Shown here: one piece after another, positions 54,830 through 63,579 of the stretch
Numbering within the stretch: position 1 is the stretch's first letter
Layout: each line of letters starts with the position of its first letter
Origin: Tetragenococcus koreensis
GTDB lineage: Bacteria > Bacillota > Bacilli > Lactobacillales > Enterococcaceae
Length of the DNA: 64,000 nucleotides
Reading direction: 5' to 3'
Assembly (NCBI RefSeq): GCF_003795145.1
Contig: NZ_CP027786.1
Location: forward strand, 1,488,001 to 1,552,000
Made by a program: the position numbers and the translations under genes
Notes under the pieces: generated by a model
Seen by the model: the letters and a program-made list of their open reading frames with translations, nothing else
Databases searched by the model: none
Told to the model about the DNA's origin: nothing

Positions 54830-55571
54830 CGTCTCCCTCCGCTTCTGTATTGCTTGATTTACCAGTCATTTCCAAGTAAATTGATTCGAGCGATTCATTA
54901 GGTGACTGCGCTAATAGAGCAGTTACTGTCCCATTATAGATCAGCTTGCCTTTTTTTAGTATCGCCAATTCATCGCACAATTGCTGAGCTGTTGCTAGAT
55001 CGTGGGTCGAAAAAATCACTGTTTTCCCTGCATCTGCATGGGCCCGCATCATTTGCTTTAAATCATAAGCAGCTTGCGGATCTAATCCTTGAATTGGTTC
55101 ATCTAAAACCCAAATGGCTGGATCAGACAACAGAGCGCCGATAATAATCGTTTTTTGCCGCATACCATGTGAAAAACTGCCGATCGTTTCGTCTTGATGT
55201 TCAGCCATATCAAAAAGTTCGGTGAATTTTTTTAACTGTGTTTCTTTTTGAGTCTCTTCCAAAGAAAATGCTGCCGCCATTAAATCCCAATATTCAGCCG
55301 CAGTTAATTGTAAAAACAAATCAGGTGTATCTGGAACATAACCAATTTTTTCTTTTATTTGTAAACGGTGTTCCGTTAATTTTTGTTGATCAACGATAAT
55401 TTCACCCGCTGTAGGTTCAATAATACTAACAAGACTCTTGATCGTAGTTGATTTTCCAGCACCATTATGTCCGAGAAAGCCAAAAACTTTGCCCTCTTTT
55501 ATCGTTAAATTCAAATCATCCAGTGCTTTGGTCTGTCCATACTCTTTACTTATTCCATTTAATTCAATCAT
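54822..55571 (-). CDS. ABC transporter ATP-binding protein (exporter type)
   Basis: This 249-residue ATPase has Walker A LGHNGAGKSTTIK, the Q loop in KIGYVPDTPDLF, the signature FSHGMRQK (SHGMRQK in place of LSGGQ, usual in this subgroup), Walker B IWVLDEPIQGLD and the switch His in FSTHDL. It drives the permease it overlaps by eight bases. The ATG with AAAAGGAG upstream is chosen; a 31-residue longer reading lacks support. Confidence 0.92.
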   Translation of the reverse strand: MIELNGISKEYGQTKALDDLNLTIKEGKVFGFLGHNGAGKSTTIKSLVSIIEPTAGEIIVDQQKLTEHRLQIKEKIGYVPDTPDLFLQLTAAEYWDLMAAAFSLEETQKETQLKKFTELFDMAEHQDETIGSFSHGMRQKTIIIGALLSDPAIWVLDEPIQGLDPQAAYDLKQMMRAHADAGKTVIFSTHDLATAQQLCDELAILKKGKLIYNGTVTALLAQSPNESLESIYLEMTGKSSNTEAEGDDG

Positions 55572-55814
55572 TGATTCAACTCCTTTTCCCTTGTTTACCA
55601 TAACTGAATAACGATTGCAATATTCGATTATTTTTTCACCGCTTTTAACTCCTATTTTTCTCACAAGAATGGATTGAAAAAGGATTTACTTGAACTTTAT
55701 ATAAAAAAGCACGAACCATCGTTAAATTATCAATGATAATAGAAAAATATACGGTCTTTTCATTTCACATTTTTGCGACCTTTACCGTAATCCCAACTTC
55801 CATTTAACAAAAAT
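55572..55814. other. Divergent intergenic region
   Basis: This stretch separates the divergent ABC exporter and tetR operons and should hold the exporter promoter, but I see no clear one. It contains no gene, repeat or strong hairpin. Confidence 0.4.
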
Positions 55815-55865
55815 TTGCAAAGAAAGCTTTTTCATACTATAATTAGTAAAACGAACGGTCAGTTT
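55815..55865 (+). promoter_or_regulatory. tetR-family gene promoter with operator-like palindrome
   Basis: TTGCAA (55815-55820), a 17-base spacer and TATAAT (55838-55843) form a promoter. The palindrome AAACGAACGGTCAGTTT (55849-55865), with arms AAAC-nn-AC and GT-nn-GTTT around a central G, covers the transcript start and is a likely autoregulatory operator. Confidence 0.65.
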
Positions 55866-55890
55866 ATAAAGGCAAATGAGGTAAAAACTT

Positions 55891-56493
55891 ATGGCTAGAC
55901 CCAAAGGACAAGGTAAAAAAACAAAAGACCTGATTGCGGAAAAAGCAAAAGTTATATTTGAACAAAAAGGGTACGTGGGGACTTCAATGGAAGACATTCG
56001 TAAATATAGTCAGATAAGCAAAGGTAGCATCTATTATCACTTTAAAAATAAGGAAGAATTATTTTTATATACAGTAGAAAAAACTTCTAAGAACTGGAGA
56101 ACAAGGTGGGAGGACCATGCGAATAACATTGAATCAGCCACAGAAAAGCTTTATCTACTAGCAAAATATTATGCTTCAGACATGCAAAATGCTTTATCGT
56201 ATACCGTTCCAGAATATATGGCTACCCAAAACATAGATACGGTAATGAAAAATAAGATATTTGAGTTGATAAAACCAGAATTTGAAGTGTTTTATCAAAT
56301 TCTTGCTGAAGGCATTCAACATAATGAATTTGAAAGTAGACAATCCCCAGAAAATTTAGCTTATATCCTATATAGCACACTTACTGGTTTAAGCATTACC
56401 CAGTTTATTGGTTATAACGATGAACAATTTTTTGCACTCTATCAAAGCGCTATCGACATTTTTCTAAAAGGAATAGTAACTGAATCGGATTAG
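55891..56493 (+). CDS. TetR family transcriptional regulator
   Basis: This 200-residue regulator has an N-terminal helix-turn-helix (residues about 12-58, KVIFEQKGYVGTSMEDI and SQISKGSIYYHFKNKEELF) and a helical C-terminal ligand domain. It probably represses its own operon through the palindrome just upstream. The next two plus-strand genes, an acetyltransferase and a membrane protein, follow at about 50-base gaps and are likely co-regulated. The divergent ABC exporter may also be a target; that is inference. Confidence 0.9.
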   Translation: MARPKGQGKKTKDLIAEKAKVIFEQKGYVGTSMEDIRKYSQISKGSIYYHFKNKEELFLYTVEKTSKNWRTRWEDHANNIESATEKLYLLAKYYASDMQNALSYTVPEYMATQNIDTVMKNKIFELIKPEFEVFYQILAEGIQHNEFESRQSPENLAYILYSTLTGLSITQFIGYNDEQFFALYQSAIDIFLKGIVTESD

Positions 56494-56547
56494 TGTACAA
56501 GTAGTTATAAAGGTAGATTAAAACAATTAAAGAAAGAGGTGATTTAA

Positions 56548-57171
56548 ATGGAAAGCCATGAAATCAAGGTAATACCAATGATAAACGCCAAAAAAGATAT
56601 ATCACATGAGATTGCCGCCGTTTTTGTTGATGGATATAAAAAAGAATTAGCGTTTCTTTCAGCCAATCAAGAAAAATTAATTGAAGCATTTGAAAAAATG
56701 TTATGTCCAGAGGTATTTTATTTTGCTACATTAAAAGACGAAATCGTTGGGATCTTAGCTTGCTCTAATAATCAGAACCGAGCGCTGACAATCGATGAGA
56801 CAGTCTTGGCAAACTCATTTGGTGATGAAAAAGGAAAGACAATTTATCAGTATATAAAAGACGATTTTAACAAACGACTACCTTACAGTGATAGCACGGG
56901 CTATATTGAGTGTGTCGCTACTGCTACTAAAGCCAGAGGTAGAGGCGTATCAACTGCTTTAATAAACGATGTATTAAAAACAGAAAATTACCACCGTTAT
57001 GTTTTAGAAGTCACCGACACAAACGCCATTGCCTATCGTTTATATAAAAAGTTAGGTTTTGTAGAATTCAAACGTGAAAAAGAGAAATACGCTGGAATGG
57101 TAGACTTTGATGAGAGGATCTTTATGGAACTGTATAATATTAATGAACAAACAGAAAACAATGCCGACTAG
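56548..57171 (+). CDS. GNAT family N-acetyltransferase
   Basis: This 207-residue protein has the GNAT fold. The acetyl-CoA-binding motif A is VATATKARGRGVSTALIND (R-x-x-G-x-G/S type, here RGRGVS), and the final NAIAYRLYKKLGFVEFK is the typical C-terminal block. Substrate unknown. AAAGAGGTGA precedes the ATG. It lies 54 bases after the TetR gene in the same direction. Confidence 0.88.
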   Translation: MESHEIKVIPMINAKKDISHEIAAVFVDGYKKELAFLSANQEKLIEAFEKMLCPEVFYFATLKDEIVGILACSNNQNRALTIDETVLANSFGDEKGKTIYQYIKDDFNKRLPYSDSTGYIECVATATKARGRGVSTALINDVLKTENYHRYVLEVTDTNAIAYRLYKKLGFVEFKREKEKYAGMVDFDERIFMELYNINEQTENNAD

Positions 57172-57223
57172 AGAAACAACTAACAATTTTCTAAACTAAC
57201 GTATTGTACGAGGAGGTTATGTA

Positions 57224-57613
57224 ATGGAAAACGATTTGGTTGCTATATCTTCAATTATTGTAGCGGTTATCTTTGTGTCTCTTGCAATTTTTCAAGAATT
57301 ACTTACACTTGGTTTTCCCCTTGGGGAGTTTACATTAGGCGGATACCACAAGATTCTACCTAAAAAATTACGTACTGTGAGTACTATTAGTTCTTTGATC
57401 CTCTTATTCATGGCGGTAGTTGTTCTAAAACACGCTAAGATATTCAATGGTTTATACTTTTTACCTACCAATATACTCATGTGGATTATCACAATTGCTC
57501 TGGGTTTAATGACTTTAGCAAACTTTATATCTCAAAGTAATAAAGAAAAATATACTATGACTCCACTGTCAGGCATTACTTTTCTATTATGTTTATATAT
57601 TACTTTAGCATAG
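57224..57613 (+). CDS. Hypothetical four-helix membrane protein
   Basis: This 129-residue protein has four predicted membrane helices (about 5-28, 48-68, 78-98 and 108-128) joined by short loops, with GYHKILPKKLR in the first cytoplasmic loop. I do not recognise a named family. GAGGAGG lies eight bases before the ATG, and it follows the GNAT gene by 52 bases, so it is probably the third gene of the TetR operon. Confidence 0.75.
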   Translation: MENDLVAISSIIVAVIFVSLAIFQELLTLGFPLGEFTLGGYHKILPKKLRTVSTISSLILLFMAVVVLKHAKIFNGLYFLPTNILMWIITIALGLMTLANFISQSNKEKYTMTPLSGITFLLCLYITLA

Positions 57614-57692
57614 AAATTTTCGGACAGTTGAATGAAAAACTGCCAAAGCATCAATTTGTTTACTAGCAGCGGAAAATTTCAATCAAGTACAC

Positions 57693-57733
57693 AAAAAAGA
57701 TGGGACTTCTTTGGAGGAAGTTCCACCTTTTTA
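57693..57733. terminator. Bidirectional terminator between membrane-protein gene and HAD gene
   Basis: Arms GGGACTTC and GAAGTTCC with outer AAAAAAGATG / CACCTTTTTA pairing give T-runs on both strands between two convergent genes. Confidence 0.85.
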
Positions 57734-57735
57734 TT

Positions 57736-58572
57736 TTAAGAAAGATATTTTTCTAAGGTATGAGCAATACCATCTTCATTATTAGACAAAGTGATTTCAT
57801 CAGCTATTTGCTTTAGATCTGTTGTAGCATTATCCATTGCTACTCCAACGCCAGCATATTCGATCATCGCTTGATCATTTTGTCCATCACCAAATGCCAT
57901 TAGTTCTTCTTTTCTTAAATTTAACCTAGGTAAAGTCGCAGCAATTGCTTTTGCTTTGGTAATACCTGCATCCGTAAACTCAAAATAAAACGGCGCTGAA
58001 AAAAGTGCACTGACTTGGCCTTCAAACGGTCGCATCATCTCTTTATAATGTTGATTTAAATAATCAGGATCTGCTGCTACCAAAATTTTATACAAAGAAA
58101 AATCGCAAAAACCTGCTAAATCATTGACTTCACATAGTTTGTAACCACCAGCTCTTGCTTCGTATTCAATAATATTCATGTCTCCATCTGGTAAATGAAT
58201 CGTATTATCAAAAACGTCATTAACGTACATATAATTTTGATGACAAATCATCGGTTTTACATCAAATGCTTTTAAATGTTCTAAAATAGCTTTGGAAGTC
58301 TCCGACGGTAAAGGTTGTTCAAACAATACTTCGTTCGTTTGGTAATCAAGAACATGAGCACCATTAAATGAAAGCCCAACGCCATCATACTTTTCCATCG
58401 CCAATTCTTCTGCATATTTGAACAAACCAGGTGTAGGCCTGCCTGACGCTAGTATTACTTTAATTCCTTGCTTTTGCGCTTCAACCAAAGCAGCTTTCGT
58501 TTTTTCAGTTATTCTCTTCTCTTCATTGAGCAATGTTCCATCCATATCCATTGCAATTGCTTTAATTGTCAT
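57736..58572 (-). CDS. HAD superfamily phosphatase, Cof family
   Basis: This 278-residue cytoplasmic phosphatase belongs to the Cof/YidA class IIB HAD group acting on sugar phosphates and related small phosphates. Motif I is AMDMDGTLLNEE, motif II is ILASGRPTPG, the Lys motif is in GITKAKAIAATL, and motif IV is MAFGDGQNDQAMIEYAGVGVAM. The second of two adjacent ATGs is chosen because GGAGG lies six bases upstream. It is monocistronic. Confidence 0.92.
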   Translation of the reverse strand: MTIKAIAMDMDGTLLNEEKRITEKTKAALVEAQKQGIKVILASGRPTPGLFKYAEELAMEKYDGVGLSFNGAHVLDYQTNEVLFEQPLPSETSKAILEHLKAFDVKPMICHQNYMYVNDVFDNTIHLPDGDMNIIEYEARAGGYKLCEVNDLAGFCDFSLYKILVAADPDYLNQHYKEMMRPFEGQVSALFSAPFYFEFTDAGITKAKAIAATLPRLNLRKEELMAFGDGQNDQAMIEYAGVGVAMDNATTDLKQIADEITLSNNEDGIAHTLEKYLS

Positions 58573-58640
58573 CATTTACCTCCAATTTTCCAACTCTTTA
58601 CATAGTAGCGGAAAATTGAAGTAGTTGCAAATCCTCTTAT

Positions 58641-58686
58641 AAAAAGGATAAGGCGTACAGCTCAAGCTCTATACCTTACCTTTTTT
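58641..58686 (-). terminator. Terminator of the first aldo/keto reductase gene
   Basis: Arms AAAAAGGATAAGG and CCTTACCTTTTTT pair around an inner AGCT-rich loop; the minus-strand tail is CCTTTTTATAAG. Confidence 0.82.
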
Positions 58687-58693
58687 ATCATTT

Positions 58694-59503
58694 TTATTGT
58701 TGACTAATCAATTGTTTATCTTCTTCTGTAAGTTCGAAATCGAATACAGCTAGATTTTGTTTCTGCCGTTCTTGATTGTGCGATTTTGGAATAACCACAA
58801 CGCCTCGTTCAATTTGATAACGCAAAACTACTTGGGCCCAGGTTTTATTATATTTTTCACCGATTTTACGCAATGTTTCTTGCGCATCATCACTAACCCC
58901 TTTTAGCGGGCCCCATGCTTCTGGCACAACTTGATGCTCTAAAGAATAATTGACAATCTCATCATTCCAGTTTCCAGGATGAGATTCAACTTGGTTCACA
59001 GCTGGTTTAATCCGGCTATTTTCTATGATATAGCCTAATTCTGTTTCATTAAAGTTAGAAACGCCAATCGCTTTTAATGTTCCTTTATCGACATAGCTTT
59101 CTAACACCCGCCACATCGATAATATTTGATCAAGATTATCCCATGGATGGTGAATCAAATACAAGTCAATATAATCTGTATCTAATGCTTTCAAGCTTTG
59201 TTCGACACCCTTTTTGACTGCCTCTTCGTCAGCATAATATTCTTCTTTTCCCGGAATTTTAGAAGTAATAAAAAACTCACTACGATCTTTATCACTTTCT
59301 TGTAAAGCTTTCCCTAGTACTGATTCATTCCGATAAGAAATAGCCGTATCAAAATGACGATAGCCTGAACGAATAGCTGCTAGAATTTCAGAAGTATCCC
59401 CATTAATTTCGCCCATGTAATTATTATCAACTTTACCAAAAGTATTCGTGCCACTACCGACAATTGGTAATTTTATTCCTGTATTTAATGTCACAGTTTC
59501 CAT
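58694..59503 (-). CDS. Aldo/keto reductase
   Basis: This 269-residue NADPH-dependent oxidoreductase has the catalytic tetrad of the family: Asp and Tyr in HFDTAISYRNE, Lys in FITSKIPG and His in LYLIHHPWD. The C-terminal cofactor site is VVIPKSHNQERQKQN. It is about 10 residues shorter than the second reductase 1.1 kb away and differs clearly from it, so they are paralogues of different subgroups. Substrate unknown. GGAGG precedes the ATG. Confidence 0.92.
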   Translation of the reverse strand: METVTLNTGIKLPIVGSGTNTFGKVDNNYMGEINGDTSEILAAIRSGYRHFDTAISYRNESVLGKALQESDKDRSEFFITSKIPGKEEYYADEEAVKKGVEQSLKALDTDYIDLYLIHHPWDNLDQILSMWRVLESYVDKGTLKAIGVSNFNETELGYIIENSRIKPAVNQVESHPGNWNDEIVNYSLEHQVVPEAWGPLKGVSDDAQETLRKIGEKYNKTWAQVVLRYQIERGVVVIPKSHNQERQKQNLAVFDFELTEEDKQLISQQ

Positions 59504-59745
59504 ATCAAAAAAGCCTCCTTATTATTTCTACAATTTCAGTTTACTAGTATTTGACCAAAGCAGCAAACAAAAGGGTATCTTGCGTAGCCGTACAAATGTT
59601 GACCAACTAAAATCTTCTTCTCAACAATAATTACATCTTTAGACTTTAATAAGCTGATAACTATTAGGCATTATTTGCTTTTTAGTGCCTTTAACTATAT
59701 ATTTAATGATATACATATCAATAACTATGATATTAAGGAGTGACA

Positions 59746-60528
59746 ATGATGTCCATTAACGCTGAACTTGCTTTAAATGATAAGAAAGCTGAAATAACTT
59801 TAACAGATACGGACAGTCAGGTAATTATTTTTTATTCACGAGAAGCTCTCAATTACGATCAAAGCGGTTTTTATCTGTTATTTAAAGAAAAACAGCTCAA
59901 GTCAATTCATTCTGTTTTAGAAGAAAAACTTGCTATAAAAGCAGATACCTTTGTTCAAGTCATCCCTCCAAAAAATTTGGATAGTAATCGTTTAATCCAG
60001 CAACTGGCTGACATAACACAGGAAAATAATGGACAGACAACCCCAGATGGGTTATCAAAAACGTCAAAAAATCGACTACCAGCAATGAATGATTATTTAG
60101 CAGATCTCATGTTACTCTTAGAAAAATTTGGTTTTACACTCGTTCAGAAGAAACGCATTCCTGCTAAAGCCCCACATCGTTGGAATAAAACGTTAAGCGA
60201 AATAGAATTTTTTGTCGACGATTTTGATAGTCAGGCAACTGTCATCTGGCAAAAACGCAATGAAATGTTAATCAAAAAAGGGGCGCAGTTACGTAAGGAA
60301 TACAAATTAAATAAAGATGGTTCCGTTGGTTTAGACGCCCGAATGGGGACACAATTACGTGATGAACAAAAAGACAAAGTACAAAATTTTACTACAACGG
60401 AAGATATTATTTTAAAAAGCGTCAATGAAGTCGGTTTATTTCTTTACTATGGTGGAACCAATAGTTGGCTTGTATTAAAAGATAAGGATAATAAAACAAT
60501 TGATGAATGGTCTGTGGTAAAAGATTAA
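59746..60528 (+). CDS. Hypothetical protein with DUF4357-like C-terminus
   Basis: This soluble protein of about 260 residues is an orphan between two aldo/keto reductase genes. Its last 40 residues (LKSVNEVGLFLYYGGTNSW and LVLKDKDNKTIDEWSV) resemble DUF4357, a domain often attached to GIY-YIG-type and restriction-related proteins, and KGAQLRKEYKLNKDGSVGL before it is also found there. The N-terminal half is not recognised and lacks nuclease motifs. Two ATGs follow AAGGAG; the first is used here. Monocistronic with its own terminator. Confidence 0.6.
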   Translation: MMSINAELALNDKKAEITLTDTDSQVIIFYSREALNYDQSGFYLLFKEKQLKSIHSVLEEKLAIKADTFVQVIPPKNLDSNRLIQQLADITQENNGQTTPDGLSKTSKNRLPAMNDYLADLMLLLEKFGFTLVQKKRIPAKAPHRWNKTLSEIEFFVDDFDSQATVIWQKRNEMLIKKGAQLRKEYKLNKDGSVGLDARMGTQLRDEQKDKVQNFTTTEDIILKSVNEVGLFLYYGGTNSWLVLKDKDNKTIDEWSVVKD

Positions 60529-60591
60529 TGCATATTCAGCTTAAACTATAATTCTAGTAACAAGACTTTTAATAATAATTTTCTTACAAAT

Positions 60592-60633
60592 AAATCCCCT
60601 GCTATTAAAAACACCATAGCAGGGGGATTTTAA
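60592..60633. terminator. Bidirectional terminator between DUF4357-like gene and aldo/keto reductase
   Basis: Stem AAATCCCCTGCTA / TAGCAGGGGGATTT separates two convergent genes, with T-rich tails on both strands. Confidence 0.9.
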
Positions 60634-60637
60634 GTTT

Positions 60638-61480
60638 TTATTTATTATCAGGATCTGGGCCTGTTCCAGCGGTCCCTTTTAAGTTATCAATAGCTTTCAT
60701 GTCTTTATCGCTTAATTCAAAATCAAAAATTTGGGCATTTTCGATAATCCGGTCTTCATGAACAGATTTAGGCAATGGTAAGAAACCATGTTGTAAACTC
60801 CAACGTAAGACAATTTGAGCAATTGTTTTATTATAAACACTAGCTAATACATTTAGTTCATCAACATCAAAGATTTTCCCTGTACCTAGCGGACTGTACG
60901 CTTCACTTAAAATATCATGTTTCTTGTTATAAGCAACAAGTTCTTCTTGCTGGTCACTTGGGTTTAAGAAAATTTGATTGGCAACCGGCTTAATTTTCGC
61001 TGTTTTCAATAAAGCCTCGATATGATGTTCTAAGAAATTTGATACTCCTAAGGAACGAATTTTACCCGCATCCACGGCTTCTTCCATGGCACGCCAAGTA
61101 TCTGCGTTGGCTTCTTGCCAATGATCTTTAAACTCGCTCGGATTAGGCCAGTGGATCAAATATAAATCAACATAATCTAGCCCTAGTTTTTCTAATGATT
61201 CATCAATGGCTTTTTTAGCCAGTTCGTAAGAATGATTGGCATTCCATAATTTGGTTGTGACAAATAACTCGTCACGAGCAACGCCACTTTTAGCAATCCC
61301 GCGGCCAACAGATTCTTCATTGCCATAAATCGCTGCAGTATCTATATGACGATAACCGGCATTTAAAGCTGCTAAAACAGAAGATTCAGCAACATCGCCA
61401 TCCGGTGTTTGCCAAGTTCCAAAACCTACCACAGGAATTTTCACTCCATTTGATAAAGTATACGTATCTGTTAAACTCAT
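60638..61480 (-). CDS. Aldo/keto reductase (2,5-diketo-D-gluconate reductase-like)
   Basis: This 280-residue oxidoreductase of the AKR5 type has Asp and Tyr in HIDTAAIYGNE, Lys in LFVTTKLWN and His in LYLIHWPNP, and the cofactor segment LPLPKSVHEDRIIENAQ. It probably reduces small aldehydes or ketones with NADPH. Array D starts 169 bp upstream of its start codon. It has its own terminator. Confidence 0.92.
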   Translation of the reverse strand: MSLTDTYTLSNGVKIPVVGFGTWQTPDGDVAESSVLAALNAGYRHIDTAAIYGNEESVGRGIAKSGVARDELFVTTKLWNANHSYELAKKAIDESLEKLGLDYVDLYLIHWPNPSEFKDHWQEANADTWRAMEEAVDAGKIRSLGVSNFLEHHIEALLKTAKIKPVANQIFLNPSDQQEELVAYNKKHDILSEAYSPLGTGKIFDVDELNVLASVYNKTIAQIVLRWSLQHGFLPLPKSVHEDRIIENAQIFDFELSDKDMKAIDNLKGTAGTGPDPDNK

Positions 61481-61648
61481 TTAATCTCTCCTTCAATTTT
61501 TGTCCTTATAAAAATCATAAGATGACCACCTTAGAATGTCAACTCTTATGGATGTCCTAGACTTGGCTAAAACTCCCACTCTTAGTGCGCATTTAATTTT
61601 TGGTAATACTTTTTTGAAGCCCTACTGCCAAAATTTAGAAACATCCTC

Positions 61649-61912
61649 GGATAACAAAAGATAAAAACATTGTCTATCTTTTTAATCTTGGATATCAAAT
61701 CCTTGAAACGTTATCCATCTTTGCAACCTCGGATAACGTTTTGGCCTTTTGTTGTCCGTCTTTTGCTTTTTTCAGACCTTTTATGCTAATTTGCCGCTTT
61801 TTCGGATAACAAAAAGCAAAAATATTGTCTATCTTTTTAATCTTGGATATCAAATCCTTGAAACGTTATCCATCTTTGCAACCTCGGATAACGTTTTAAC
61901 TATCTATTATCC
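61649..61912. repeat. Array D: alternating GGATAA / TTATCC words, 41-bp period
   Basis: Forward GGATAA starts at 61649, 61690 (GGATAT), 61731, 61804, 61845 (GGATAT) and 61886. The reverse word TTATCC or TTGTCC/TTGTCT starts at 61670, 61711, 61752, 61825, 61866 and 61907. Pairs are 27 bp and repeat every 41 bp as two triplets 73 bp apart. Offsets equal those of array B at every reverse word and all but one forward word. The second triplet is nearly a copy of the first (155-bp offset). It lies in the 512-bp gap between trmB and the aldo/keto reductase; nothing else is seen there. Confidence 0.93.
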
Positions 61913-61992
61913 GTTCAGTTGCTAATTGAATATTATGTTAGTCTTTCTACTATCTAAAAAATCATGAGAATTTTTAACTACTTGTTAAAAAA

Positions 61993-62643
61993 CTATTGCG
62001 TTTTATCAGGAAACTCTGCTTCCACGCGATAAATAGGTTGTCCTTTATTAGAAAACTTTTCTTCATATTCAGTCATAATATTATTGGTAAATTCACTGGC
62101 GTGTAAATCAAGCCACACTTGTTTAATCGTCATGCCATACTGCGAAAAGCTTGCTAAAGAATACTCAAACAGTCCTTGATTATCCGTTTTAAAATGGATC
62201 TGTCCACAGGGCTGTAAGATTTCTTCATCAACCGCTAAAAAATTCTTTGAAGTAAGGCGCCGTTTTTCATGTTTTTTCTTAGGCCATGGATCAGAAAAAT
62301 TTAAATAGATTAAATCAACCTCACTATCTGCAAAATATTCTGTTAAAGCCGAACCATCAACATGCAATAGTTGTAAATTAGGCAATTCGGCAGCCTGTAG
62401 TTTGTCCAGTGCAAAAGATACCACACTTATTTGTAGATCGATGCCAATGTAATTAATCTCAGGATGAGCCTTGGCCATCTCTGTAATAAACTGCCCTTTT
62501 CCCATGCCAATTTCAATATGTAAGGAATGACCATTTGAAAAGCGCTCTTTCCAATGACCCCGCCAATTTTTAGGGTCAGGTACCACAAATTGTGGGTTGT
62601 TGGCAAGCATTTCTTCAGCGCCGTGTCGTTTTCTAACTCGCAT
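61993..62643 (-). CDS. trmB: tRNA (guanine(46)-N7)-methyltransferase
   Basis: This 216-residue enzyme methylates G46 of tRNAs with SAM. It begins [18 protein letters not shown] and has [15 protein letters not shown] (SAM site) and [18 protein letters not shown] (the DPWPK catalytic motif). The ATG with AAGGAG upstream is chosen; a 17-residue longer reading runs through the preceding terminator hairpin. It lies downstream of the phosphotransferase gene and ecsB, a neighbourhood conserved in Firmicutes. Confidence 0.95.
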   Translation of the reverse strand: MRVRKRHGAEEMLANNPQFVVPDPKNWRGHWKERFSNGHSLHIEIGMGKGQFITEMAKAHPEINYIGIDLQISVVSFALDKLQAAELPNLQLLHVDGSALTEYFADSEVDLIYLNFSDPWPKKKHEKRRLTSKNFLAVDEEILQPCGQIHFKTDNQGLFEYSLASFSQYGMTIKQVWLDLHASEFTNNIMTEYEEKFSNKGQPIYRVEAEFPDKTQ

Positions 62644-62658
62644 ACTTAAACTCCTTCT

Positions 62659-62702
62659 AAAAAGGGTGGCTGTTGTCATTTCAGACACACCCACCCTTTT
62701 TT
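62659..62702 (-). terminator. Terminator between the phosphotransferase gene and trmB
   Basis: Arms AAAAGGGTGG and CCACCCTTTT enclose a 22-base loop and overlap the stop codon of the upstream gene; the minus-strand tail is CCCTTTTTAGAAGG, which runs into the trmB ribosome-binding site. Confidence 0.8.
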
Positions 62703-63480
62703 AACCTGTATAAATTCGTTTTAATTGTAAAATTTCTTCATTTGCTTCTTTTAACTTACCTTTGTGGTAACATTTTTTTATTTCTTGCAACATACTCAGC
62801 AAAGCGTACCAATAGATCTTTTCAATATTTTCATCAGTACTTTGAATCCCATAACTCATTAACCACTGACTCCAACTAGAAACTGGCAAATAATTGCCTA
62901 GAATCGTTCCGATATCTACAGCAGAATCAGCAAACATCACAGAATCCCAGTCCACTAAATATAAATAATTTTGACAAACAATCCAGTTCCGACAATTCAC
63001 ATCACCATGAACTACGGTTTTTTCCGCTGCATTAAAAGCAGGAATATTCTTTTTAAGAAATTGAACGACTAATGCTAAAAATTGATTCTTAGCTAATGCA
63101 TCGGGTAAAGTTTCTTCGTATTCCTCCAACATTTTTTTTGGAGGCTTAACAATACCGCCCATTTTTTTTAACATGTCTTTTAAAGAACGGGAATGATGCA
63201 AATGATAGAGTACATCGATGACATCATTTCTTTGTCCAATCTCTTCAGGTTCTAGCAGCCGACCTTCTAACCATTCTTGAGCCGACAGCGTATCACCGTC
63301 TCCTGTTCGTTTCGTCCAAATTAATTTAGGGGTAATTCCTTCTTTTGATAAAGCAGCAAGCATTGGTGTCGTATTACGTTTGATAAATATTTTGTCTTGT
63401 TCTTTTAGCCCAATATATGCTTTTCCCGTGTCACCCTTGATCGGGCGTAGCTGCCAATCATTATCCATACGCATTGTCAT
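62701..63480 (-). CDS. Phosphotransferase family protein (choline/aminoglycoside kinase fold, YtmP-like)
   Basis: This 259-residue protein has the kinase-like fold: Lys region AYIGLKEQDKIFIKRN, the catalytic loop VVHGDVNCRNWI (HGDxxxxN) and the metal motif YLVDWDSVM (DWD). The substrate is unknown; homologues lie before trmB in Bacilli (YtmP). GGAGG lies nine bases before the ATG, and two more in-frame ATGs follow closely. It is downstream of ecsB with a gap of about 100 bases. Confidence 0.85.
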   Translation of the reverse strand: MTMRMDNDWQLRPIKGDTGKAYIGLKEQDKIFIKRNTTPMLAALSKEGITPKLIWTKRTGDGDTLSAQEWLEGRLLEPEEIGQRNDVIDVLYHLHHSRSLKDMLKKMGGIVKPPKKMLEEYEETLPDALAKNQFLALVVQFLKKNIPAFNAAEKTVVHGDVNCRNWIVCQNYLYLVDWDSVMFADSAVDIGTILGNYLPVSSWSQWLMSYGIQSTDENIEKIYWYALLSMLQEIKKCYHKGKLKEANEEILQLKRIYTG

Positions 63481-63579
63481 CAAAGCTTACCTCCTTTATC
63501 GCAGTAATTCTTATTTTAGCTTGCTGGTTTCATATCGTCAAGCACATGTATGTTCGATTTTAGTGAAGAAAGATCTTCC

